Below, in pieces: positions 1 through 5,259 of a stretch of 5,259 bases of DNA. Within the stretch, counting starts at the first letter, position 1; the number at the start of each line of letters is the position of its first letter. The notes beneath the pieces were generated by a model that worked only from the letters and a program-made list of their open reading frames with translations, was not told the origin of the DNA and did no database searches. Source of the DNA: Candidatus Kapaibacterium sp. (GTDB taxonomy: Bacteria; Bacteroidota; Ignavibacteria; Kapaibacteriales; UBA2268). A program made the position numbers and the translations under genes. Where the stretch lies: the NCBI GenBank assembly GCA_028691175.1, contig JAQUZU010000122.1, positions 1-5,259 of the forward strand. Reading direction: 5' to 3'.

Positions 1-493
1 GGTCATAATCGTTTTGTGCAAAGTAAGTATTTCCGAGCAAAATATTTGCAGAGCGAAGCATGAAAGAATCACCGAGTTTGCTTGCGAGTTTAATGACTCT
101 TTTCGCCATCGTTTTAGAAGAAGAATAGTTCCCTTTTTGTTGGTATAGTCTGCCCACCAACATGGAGGCACTCATAATACCGGAATTATAGTTTGCCTTA
201 ATAGACAAATCAAGTAGGTGTTTTGCAATTTTTTCGGATTCTTCCGGTGCAATCACCGTCATTTTTTCGGTTTTATGCAAAAACTTTATAATGGTTGTTG
301 TATCGAGGTTGCCGGTGGAAGCAAGTTGGCGAAGAAGCGATTTAATATTCTTAAGGTGGAAATTCGATTTGTTAAAATTCATGGAGGCCTTAGCAAACAT
401 TTTGCCCGTACCGGTACCTTTCGAATTTGCGAACAAATTCATACTGCAAAAACAGAAAATAATGCAGAATATGACTAAATGCTTGAATTTCAT
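1..493 (-). CDS. Exported TPR-like helical-repeat protein, 5' part only (C-terminus outside window)
   Basis: The reading frame opens at an ATG (493-491) and stays open to the window edge for 164 codons, so only the N-terminal part is visible. Residues 1-22 look like a Sec signal peptide: a short basic start (MKFKH), a hydrophobic Cys/Phe/Ile-rich core (about residues 6-16), and a likely signal peptidase I site after Leu-Phe-Ala (residue 22). No convincing lipobox is seen. From about residue 86 the sequence is helical with TPR spacing: Leu-x-Val-Gly-x-Leu-Tyr-x-x-x-Gly-x-Tyr (112-123) is followed by a second unit with Leu-Gly-x-x-Tyr-Phe-x-x-x-x-Tyr (153-163). TPR arrays mediate protein contacts, and in this part of the bacterial tree they often precede kinase, phosphatase or DNA-binding domains. 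Any such domain would be off-window, so the function is unknown. The start lies 7 bases after the HD gene stop, without a clear Shine-Dalgarno sequence, implying cotranscription and perhaps coupled translation. Confidence 0.8.
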   Translation of the reverse strand, partial: MKFKHLVIFCIIFCFCSMNLFANSKGTGTGKMFAKASMNFNKSNFHLKNIKSLLRQLASTGNLDTTTIIKFLHKTEKMTVIAPEESEKIAKHLLDLSIKANYNSGIMSASMLVGRLYQQKGNYSSSKTMAKRVIKLASKLGDSFMLRSANILLGNTYFAQNDYD

Positions 494-500
494 CGTTTAT

Positions 501-1715
501 TTACTTGAGTGAATCAATGTCAAAATCGTCAAACATGCTTGCAAAATCAATTGGTGAGCGAAATTTGGCTAAATGTTCTTTTTTTATTTTATCGAGTGCC
601 GCAAGAAATTCATCGCTTTTAATTCCGGCAACACATGAATTCCATGCTTCGAGAAATGCCGAAAAACGGTCTGCCGCCCGGACTATTTCGCCGTCTAACG
701 GCGAGAAACGGTTTTCGTTATAATTAGTGGTTATATCGTCAATGCCCTGGGCAAGAATGGTTTCGCCATTATCGATATATTTATTTGCAAACTCGTTTTG
801 TGTAAAATATTTTATTTCCGAGACCCAGTCGCTCTCTATCAGCGGGAAAATTTCCTGTTCACCAAGTTCGCGTTCAATAGACGAAATCAGGTCTTCGAGT
901 TCGTTCGAAGCACGTTTTACCGGCGAAATAATATCGCGAGTAACGACTTCGGGCAAATCGTGAAAAATTCCACAGAAAAAATTGTTAAAAATGCGCTTCG
1001 GGCAATGCGGTAAATCCACAGTCATGAAATATGAAAGCACTGCAACCATCATGCTGTGTCCGAGGACAGTCGTCTGAGGGACTCTCGGAGTCTGTGCCCA
1101 GCGTATCTGATAGCGGAGTTGCCCGCATAAATCAATGAAATTCGAGACAGACAGGCGGTTAATCAACTTGCGGATTCCGACTAAGTCGCGATATTTGTTT
1201 AGCGTATTCGAGAGTTCCGTCTGAATTTTTATATTCTGATAATATGTAGGATTAACCGGAAAAATCGACTGAAATTCGAGATAACTTGCGTAAATATGTG
1301 CCGCACTTACGACCCGGTCAGTCAAATCGCCTTCGCCTTCGTGCTTTGCAAACAGATAATCATGGAGCGGCTCTTCAAGGCTTGTACCGGTGAATTTCGG
1401 CTGCAGCTGGCGATAAACGTATTCATTCAGTTGATGATAAACCTGCTTGTTTTTGCGGATTTGGTCGAGAATCGGCGACTTGATGTCTGACGTAACAATT
1501 CGGCGAAAAAGTTCAAACACACTGTGCCTGATGAGTCTTTCCCATTCAATTTCGCGCCCTTCGCTTTCCTCGTATTTACCGAGGCAATATGCGATCATCA
1601 TTTTGTGGGCGTGCTTGTCCATTTCGTATAAATCCATCGGACGCGGACGGTCGTTCCAGCGCTGTATATTAAAAGCCCGGAACAGTTCGTTTGCAATATT
1701 GCCGTCTATTTTCAT
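501..1715 (-). CDS. HD-superfamily phosphohydrolase, YfbR/HD_3-like, with a second degenerate HD repeat
   Basis: Numbering is from the ATG at 1715 (404 residues). The C-terminal half carries a full HD metal-site pattern: His220 in 'GHSMMVA', His252-Asp253 in 'FHDLPEVVTRDIISPVK' with Glu256 and Asp261, and distal Asp349 in 'IVRAADRFSAFLEAW'. This is the arrangement of the E. coli 5'-deoxynucleotidase YfbR and related HD_3 proteins, which hydrolyse nucleoside phosphates using a divalent metal. A nucleotide substrate is therefore plausible but not shown. The N-terminal half repeats the pattern in weakened form: His37 in 'HKMMIA', His64-Ser65 in place of His-Asp, Glu68, Asp77 with a following Ser-Pro, and His140 where the distal Asp should be. 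This half is probably structural or regulatory. No signal peptide or membrane segment is seen, so the protein is cytosolic. An in-frame TTG at 1727 would add four residues. I prefer the ATG because GGAAAG lies 4 bases upstream of it and the predicted promoter would start transcription near 1725. It is probably the first gene of a unit with the exported TPR gene downstream. Confidence 0.85.
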   Translation of the reverse strand: MKIDGNIANELFRAFNIQRWNDRPRPMDLYEMDKHAHKMMIAYCLGKYEESEGREIEWERLIRHSVFELFRRIVTSDIKSPILDQIRKNKQVYHQLNEYVYRQLQPKFTGTSLEEPLHDYLFAKHEGEGDLTDRVVSAAHIYASYLEFQSIFPVNPTYYQNIKIQTELSNTLNKYRDLVGIRKLINRLSVSNFIDLCGQLRYQIRWAQTPRVPQTTVLGHSMMVAVLSYFMTVDLPHCPKRIFNNFFCGIFHDLPEVVTRDIISPVKRASNELEDLISSIERELGEQEIFPLIESDWVSEIKYFTQNEFANKYIDNGETILAQGIDDITTNYNENRFSPLDGEIVRAADRFSAFLEAWNSCVAGIKSDEFLAALDKIKKEHLAKFRSPIDFASMFDDFDIDSLK

Positions 1716-1719
1716 CTGA

Positions 1720-1725
1720 CTTTCC
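1720..1725 (-). promoter_or_regulatory. Weak ribosome binding site deciding the HD gene start
   Basis: The minus strand reads GGAAAG, then TCAG, then ATG (1715). This is a partial Shine-Dalgarno match at a short but workable spacing. It supports the ATG at 1715 over the TTG at 1727, which has no such sequence in front of it. Confidence 0.45.
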
Positions 1726-1731
1726 AATCAT

Positions 1732-1760
1732 ATTATAATGCCTTATTTGCAAAATTACAA
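1732..1760 (-). promoter_or_regulatory. Putative promoter of the HD/TPR unit
   Basis: On the minus strand TTGTAA (1760-1755, four of six matches to TTGACA) is separated by exactly 17 bases from a perfect TATAAT (1737-1732). Transcription would begin near 1725, about 10 bases before the ATG at 1715. The same stretch also contains TAATTTTG (1757-1750), which fits the TAnnTTTG -7 element of Bacteroidota primary sigma factors. If that element is the real one, the start would be nearer 1743. Its upstream TTG-type -33 partner is not convincing. TATAAT also reads on the plus strand at 1734-1739, as expected in AT-rich DNA, so chance cannot be excluded. Confidence 0.5.
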
Positions 1761-1801
1761 AAAAATTCATAAAAAGAAAATTAATGTCGAAAAATTACAA
1801 A
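1751..1801. repeat. 11-base direct repeat spaced 40 bases apart
   Basis: AAAATTACAAA occurs at 1751-1761 and again at 1791-1801, both on the plus strand. The first copy overlaps the -35 region and the TAnnTTTG-like element of the predicted leftward promoter. The 40-base offset is close to four helical turns, so the copies would face the same side of the DNA, as paired regulator sites do. In DNA this AT-rich a chance repeat is quite possible. Confidence 0.35.
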
Positions 1802-1829
1802 TAATTATTATATGTTTTCAAATAGCGCA

Positions 1830-1846
1830 GTAAAAAAATATTTTAC
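1830..1846. promoter_or_regulatory. Hyphenated palindrome, possible operator upstream of gpmI
   Basis: GTAAAA (1830-1835) and TTTTAC (1841-1846) form a perfect inverted repeat around five bases. A nested 10-base palindrome, AAAATATTTT, lies at 1835-1844. The flanks (GCGCA before, ATGC after) extend the symmetry imperfectly. It sits 56 bases before the gpmI start, a reasonable place for a regulator site. No known operator consensus was recognised, and AT-rich sequence produces such symmetry by chance. Confidence 0.25.
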
Positions 1847-1902
1847 ATGCTTGAGCGTCTTTATTTTAATAGGAAATTAAATACAATATAAAGAATAATA
1901 TA

Positions 1903-3423
1903 ATGCAAAAAAATAAAGTTTTGTTGATGATTCTCGACGGTTTCGGCGTTGGCGACGGAACGAAATCGGACGTGATTTCTACAGTCGGTACTCCGTTTAT
2001 TACTTCGCTTAAGGCAAAATATCCGAATTCGCGTCTGCTTGCTTGCGGCGAAAATGTCGGCTTGCCGGATGGTCAAATGGGAAATTCCGAAGTCGGACAC
2101 TTAAATATTGGTGCCGGACGCGTAATTTACCAGGATTTAGTAAAAATAAATCGTGCTGTTCGCGAAAATACTCTTGCGGATAACGCTGTTTTGCGCGAGG
2201 CATTCGACTATGCAAAAGCGAACAATAAGTCGGTGCATTTTCTCGGTTTACTGTCTGATGGAGGCGTGCATTCGTCGGAGGATCATCTGCTCGCACTCTG
2301 CGATGTAGCGAAAAATGCCGGGCTGGAAAATGTCTTCATTCACTGCTTGATGGACGGACGTGATACCGATCCGAAGAGTGGTGCAGGATATATGCAAAAA
2401 TTGACCGGGCATTTGAAGCATTCTGTCGGAAAAGTTGCCTCGATTTGCGGGCGATATTACACCATGGACCGCGATAAACGCTGGGAACGCGTTAAATTAG
2501 GTTATGATTTGATGACTGCCGGCGTGGGCGAAACTGCTACAGATCCGGTTGCCGCGATCGAAAAATCTTATGCCGCCGGAGTAACCGACGAATTTATTAA
2601 GCCGATTGTTATGATGAACGGCAACGAGCCGGTTGCGAAAGTTTCTGCCGGCGATGTGGTGATTTGCTTCAATTTCCGCACCGATCGCTTGCGCGAAATC
2701 ACAACCGTATTAACGCAAAAAGATATGCCTGAAAATGGAATGAAAACCATGCAACTGCATTACGTTACAATGACTTGCTATGATGAATCATTTAAAGGTG
2801 TCCGCGTGATGTTCGAAAAAGACAATGTACGCATGACGCTTGGCGAGACGGTCGCGAAAGCCGGACTGGCACAATTGCGAATTGCCGAAACAGAAAAATA
2901 TGCACACGTAACATTCTTTTTCTCCGGCGGACGCGAGGAAGTTTTCCCGCGCGAGGAACGTATTTTGGTTAATTCGCCGAAAGTTGCTACTTATGATCTT
3001 CAGCCGGAAATGAGTGCGCCGATTGTTAAAGATAAACTTGTCGAAGCACTGAAAACTCAAAAATTCGACTTCGTATGTCTGAATTTCGCAAATTGCGACA
3101 TGGTCGGACACACCGGAATTTACGAAGCAATTTCGAAGGCTGTCAGGACTATCGACGAATGTACGAAAGAAGTCGTAACGACTGCTCGAGAAAACGGTTA
3201 TGACGTTCTGATAATCGCCGATCACGGCAATGCGGACTATGCGGTCAATTCAGACGACAGTCCGAACACGGCTCACTCGCTGAATCCGGTACCGGCAATT
3301 TTAGTTTCCGATCGATTCAAATCAATGAAAGACGGCGTGCTCGCCGATGTTGCTCCGACGATTTTACGCGTGATGGGATTGGAAATTCCGGACGCAATGA
3401 CCGGCAAAGTTTTGGCTGAATAA
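1903..3423 (+). CDS. gpmI: 2,3-bisphosphoglycerate-independent phosphoglycerate mutase
   Basis: This enzyme interconverts 3- and 2-phosphoglycerate in glycolysis and gluconeogenesis, using two metal ions (usually Mn) and a phosphoserine intermediate in the cytosol. The 506 residues are the normal length and the family signature is intact with nearly the numbering of the Bacillus stearothermophilus enzyme. Visible are Asp12 in 'LDGFGVGD', the phosphorylated Ser62 in 'GNSEVGHLNIGAGR', His123, Arg153-Asp154 in 'MDGRDTDP', and Arg184/Arg190 in 'GRYYTMDRDKRW'. Arg259/Arg262 lie in 'NFRTDRLRE', Lys332 in 'AETEKYAHVTFFFSGG', Asp399/His403 in 'NCDMVGHTG', Asp440-His441 in 'ADHGNAD', and His458 in 'NTAHS'. 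No key residue is missing, so it should be active. The phosphatase-like metal core is split around the inserted transferase domain (roughly residues 75-310) as in the family. The ATG at 1903 matches family starts. No Shine-Dalgarno sequence precedes it, only A-rich leader. It leads a probable operon, with dnaX 12 bases downstream. Confidence 0.98.
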   Translation: MQKNKVLLMILDGFGVGDGTKSDVISTVGTPFITSLKAKYPNSRLLACGENVGLPDGQMGNSEVGHLNIGAGRVIYQDLVKINRAVRENTLADNAVLREAFDYAKANNKSVHFLGLLSDGGVHSSEDHLLALCDVAKNAGLENVFIHCLMDGRDTDPKSGAGYMQKLTGHLKHSVGKVASICGRYYTMDRDKRWERVKLGYDLMTAGVGETATDPVAAIEKSYAAGVTDEFIKPIVMMNGNEPVAKVSAGDVVICFNFRTDRLREITTVLTQKDMPENGMKTMQLHYVTMTCYDESFKGVRVMFEKDNVRMTLGETVAKAGLAQLRIAETEKYAHVTFFFSGGREEVFPREERILVNSPKVATYDLQPEMSAPIVKDKLVEALKTQKFDFVCLNFANCDMVGHTGIYEAISKAVRTIDECTKEVVTTARENGYDVLIIADHGNADYAVNSDDSPNTAHSLNPVPAILVSDRFKSMKDGVLADVAPTILRVMGLEIPDAMTGKVLAE

Positions 3424-3435
3424 AATATTTTAGCA

Positions 3436-4950
3436 ATGGAAAATCAAGAAACGAAAAAAGAATTTCTCGTAACGGCGCGAAAGTGGCGACCGCTGAATTT
3501 CTGCGATGTAGTCGGGCAAGAACATATCACGACGACATTGCAGAATGCAGTAAAATCCGGTCATATTCACCACGCATATCTGTTCAGTGGATGTCGCGGA
3601 GTTGGCAAAACGACGACGGCGAGAATCCTTGCACGCTCGATAAATTGTCTTAATCCGAAGGAAAATGCTGAACCGTGCAACGAGTGCGAGTCGTGCCGTG
3701 CGATCATCGAGGGACGCTCTCTTGATGTGATCGAAATCGATGGTGCGTCGAACAACTCGGTCGATGATATTCGTAAATTGCGCGACAGTGCGCGTTATTT
3801 GCCGGTGAACGGCAAGTATAAGATGTATATTATCGATGAAGTTCACATGCTTTCGACTTCTGCGTTTAACGCTCTGCTGAAGACGCTCGAGGAGCCGCCG
3901 GCTCATTTACTGTTCGTTTTTGCAACTACCGAGCCTCACAAAGTATTACCGACAATTCTTTCGCGATGCCAGCGATTTGAATTTAAGCGCATGGAAATTG
4001 AAGATATTGTGCGGCAATTGCGGACAATATCCGATAAAGAAGGCGTAAATATCTCCGATGACTGCCTCGTTACGATTGCGAAAAAAGGCGATGGTTCGAT
4101 GCGCGATTCGCAGAGTATTTATGATCAAGTGATTGCATTTTGCGGGAAAGATGTAGATTATACGAAAATGGCTGATGCGTTGCATCTGGTAGATCAGGAA
4201 TTTTTCTTCCGCATTGTCGATGATGTCAGGCAAAAAAATCTGACCGATATTTTCGTGCTGACTAAGGAAATCTTGAACAAGGGCTATGACTTGCAAGAGT
4301 GCATGGAGGGGTTGGTCGAGCATTTGCGCAATCTTACAGCCGTGAAAGTAACGAACAGTACGGACTTGGTGGAAACTTCGGCGGACATGTTTGCTCGATA
4401 TCGCGAAGTGGCAGAGGCTTTTTCGCAGCAGGATTTCCTGCGAATGCTGACTTTTGCTTCGAATGCCGCAAATGCTCTGCGTATGGCCCCGCAACCGCGA
4501 ATAAAGTTTGAGACGACACTTTTGCAAATGGCGGCGATGGACTCGACGCTTGAAATTTCGAAACTTCTCGGCGAAATTGCCGTTCTGAAAAAACAAATTG
4601 CTTCCGGCGAAATAGTGGCATTGCCACAGGATAATTCACGCAGCATGTCGGCGATTGCACCGTCTGCACAAATTCAAAAGCCGTTTGAGGCAATGCCTCC
4701 GGCAGCGAATCCTGCACCGGCAGAAGTGCAGGAAAACAGACGTCCCGAGATAATAGCTGAACCTGTTAATGAACAACCGAAGCCTATGCCCGGACTTAGC
4801 GCGGCAGACCTGATAATAGCAGAAAGGCAGCGAGAGAGCGAGCAGAAGCAGGCGTCACACGCCGCGAAAAATGCAGATGTTCCGCCCGAACCGCTTACTG
4901 AATTAGAAGTGGAATTGAAAAATAAATTTCACGCTGAGCGTGTAAATTAA
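3436..4950 (+). CDS. dnaX: DNA polymerase III clamp-loader subunit gamma/tau
   Basis: DnaX is the ATPase of the clamp loader that places the beta clamp on primed DNA. The AAA+ core is complete: 'ARKWRP...VVGQEH' (14-30), Walker A GCRGVGKTTTA (52-62), and four zinc-binding cysteines (71, 81, 84, 87). It continues with Walker B 'IIDEVHML' (132-139), sensor 1 around 'FATTEPHK' (163-170), the SRC motif with its Arg finger (177-179), and sensor 2 GDGSMRDS (220-227). The collar domain III runs to about residue 380. After that comes a Pro/Ala/Glu/Gln-rich, probably disordered linker (about 395-485) and a short charged tail, 'LTELEVELKNKFHAERVN'. At 504 residues it is shorter than E. coli tau (643) and lacks a recognisable large domain V, so polymerase and helicase contacts must be reduced or made by the tail. 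Two A-tracts that might support frameshifting are discussed in the findings. It starts 12 bases after gpmI without a Shine-Dalgarno sequence, and tatD follows after 11 bases. Confidence 0.97.
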   Translation: MENQETKKEFLVTARKWRPLNFCDVVGQEHITTTLQNAVKSGHIHHAYLFSGCRGVGKTTTARILARSINCLNPKENAEPCNECESCRAIIEGRSLDVIEIDGASNNSVDDIRKLRDSARYLPVNGKYKMYIIDEVHMLSTSAFNALLKTLEEPPAHLLFVFATTEPHKVLPTILSRCQRFEFKRMEIEDIVRQLRTISDKEGVNISDDCLVTIAKKGDGSMRDSQSIYDQVIAFCGKDVDYTKMADALHLVDQEFFFRIVDDVRQKNLTDIFVLTKEILNKGYDLQECMEGLVEHLRNLTAVKVTNSTDLVETSADMFARYREVAEAFSQQDFLRMLTFASNAANALRMAPQPRIKFETTLLQMAAMDSTLEISKLLGEIAVLKKQIASGEIVALPQDNSRSMSAIAPSAQIQKPFEAMPPAANPAPAEVQENRRPEIIAEPVNEQPKPMPGLSAADLIIAERQRESEQKQASHAAKNADVPPEPLTELEVELKNKFHAERVN

Positions 4951-4952
4951 TT

Positions 4953-4957
4953 GGAGG
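4953..4957 (+). promoter_or_regulatory. Strong Shine-Dalgarno sequence for the tatD GTG start
   Basis: GGAGG lies 4 bases before GTG (4962-4964). An ATG at 4960 overlaps it but is followed at once by TGA, so it cannot be the start. The site therefore fixes the GTG as initiator. It is the only consensus-quality ribosome binding site in the window. Confidence 0.75.
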
Positions 4958-4961
4958 CAAT

Positions 4962-5259
4962 GTGATAGATACACATGCACATCTTGACTGCGAGGATTAC
5001 GAAAGCGATTATCGTGAAGTATTGGACGAAGCATTTGCCGGAGGTGTCGAAGCCGTAATTATTCCGGCAACGAACCGTGCGGGCTTTGAACGTATAGAGA
5101 AAATTGCAGAGAGTGATTCGCGAATATTTTTTGCATCGGGAATTCATCCGCACGATTCTGCGGATTTTACTCCGGAATGTGAGCAGGAAATTCGAACTCT
5201 CGCGGAGCACGGGAAATGCAAAGCAATTGGCGAAATCGGATTGGATTATTTCTATGATT
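4962..5259 (+). CDS. tatD: TatD-family metal-dependent hydrolase, 5' part only
   Basis: The frame opens at GTG (4962) and runs to the window end, giving 99 codons of a family usually about 255-265 residues long. Visible signatures are the N-terminal His-x-His metal pair (His5, His7 in 'MIDTHAHLD'), the substrate-side 'GIHPHD' (60-65), and metal-bridging Glu91 in 'AIGEIGLDYFYD'. TatD proteins are cytosolic TIM-barrel enzymes of the amidohydrolase superfamily with 3'-5' exonuclease or DNase activity, linked to DNA repair and, in some bacteria, to other phosphoesterase roles. The remaining metal ligands (later His residues and an Asp) are outside the window, so activity cannot be confirmed. It sits 11 bases after dnaX in the same direction, which suits a DNA-processing role in a shared operon. 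The paralogues YcfH and YjjV look alike at this end, so the exact family member is uncertain. Confidence 0.92.
   Translation, partial: MIDTHAHLDCEDYESDYREVLDEAFAGGVEAVIIPATNRAGFERIEKIAESDSRIFFASGIHPHDSADFTPECEQEIRTLAEHGKCKAIGEIGLDYFYD

Larger units (their letters stand above)
1716..1902. other. Divergent AT-rich intergenic spacer
   Basis: This is the only gene-free stretch of note, 187 bases between two divergent starts. It must hold the promoters of both units. The leftward one is recognisable. For the rightward gpmI unit I see only weak candidates: TATGTTTT at 1811-1818, one base off the TAnnTTTG element, and TACAAT at 1882-1887 without a fitting -35. It contains an 11-base direct repeat and a hyphenated palindrome, listed separately. 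I see no small ORF, tRNA, riboswitch or intrinsic terminator. Confidence 0.85.

Noticed and set aside
398..421. GTGTGKM in the TPR protein as a possible P-loop
   Set aside because: The pattern GxxxxGK[ST] is not met because Met follows the Lys. It also lies just after the signal peptide in an exported protein, so nucleotide binding is unlikely.
218..512. Two overlapping plus-strand frames of 86 and 73 codons
   Set aside because: They are antisense to the signal-peptide TPR gene, which has a coherent leader, repeat spacing and operon position. Neither frame has a ribosome binding site or domain.
1716..1727. TTG at 1727 as the start of the HD protein
   Set aside because: It is in frame, but it has no ribosome binding site and would lie at or before the predicted transcription start. 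The ATG at 1715 has GGAAAG in front of it.
2788..3225. A 145-codon minus-strand frame inside gpmI
   Set aside because: It is antisense to conserved catalytic segments of gpmI, and its composition is typical of a shadow frame.
3430..3906. A 158-codon minus-strand frame across the start of dnaX
   Set aside because: It is antisense to conserved AAA+ coding sequence, and its Arg/Ile-rich translation resembles no family I know.
3946..4596. A 216-codon open frame on the minus strand inside dnaX
   Set aside because: It lies wholly antisense to an unmistakable dnaX. Its translation shows no domain pattern, and it fits a shadow frame created by dnaX codon use.
4615..4627. GTGGC-ATT-GCCAC hairpin as an intrinsic terminator
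   Set aside because: It lies inside the dnaX coding region, has only five base pairs and is not followed by a T-run.
1..5259. Mobile element, CRISPR array, tRNA or defence system
   Set aside because: No terminal inverted repeats, transposase or integrase motifs, regularly spaced repeats or tRNA-like folds were seen. The genes are mostly housekeeping.

Overview
This window reads as an ordinary stretch of a bacterial chromosome with five protein genes in two divergent transcription units. The layout, the moderate-to-low GC coding regions, the very AT-rich intergenic spacer, the 'ARKWRP...VVGQEH' form of the DnaX N-terminus and the near absence of Shine-Dalgarno sequences before four of five genes all point towards the Bacteroidota/Chlorobiota/Ignavibacteria side of the tree. 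That placement is an inference with modest confidence, because no rRNA or other decisive marker is present.

Left arm (minus strand, read right to left). A promoter-like element in the spacer (TTGTAA-17-TATAAT, about 1760-1732) drives a roughly 404-residue HD-superfamily protein (1715-501). Seven bases later comes an exported, TPR-like helical-repeat protein (start 493) whose C-terminal part lies outside the window. The HD protein is the most interesting gene. Its C-terminal half carries a complete YfbR-like/HD_3 metal-site signature (H, HD, E, D, distal D). Its N-terminal half looks like a second, degenerate copy of the same domain with two metal ligands replaced.

Centre (1716-1902). This is the only gene-free stretch, an AT-rich divergent spacer. 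It holds the promoter, an 11-base direct repeat at 40-base spacing that overlaps the -35 region, and a hyphenated palindrome in front of the rightward operon. I see no RNA gene or riboswitch in it.

Right arm (plus strand). Cofactor-independent phosphoglycerate mutase (gpmI, complete, all catalytic residues present) is followed after 12 bases by dnaX (clamp-loader gamma/tau, complete, 504 residues, with a short C-terminal extension). After another 11 bases comes a TatD-family metal-dependent hydrolase with a GTG start, cut off by the window end. The spacing suggests one operon joining a glycolytic enzyme, the replication clamp loader and a DNA-processing hydrolase. The ybaB-recR pair that often follows dnaX elsewhere is absent.

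I find no mobile element, CRISPR array, tRNA, rRNA or clearly novel multi-gene system. The points worth a second look are the tandem HD protein with its degenerate half, its pairing with an exported TPR protein, and possible frameshift sites in dnaX.
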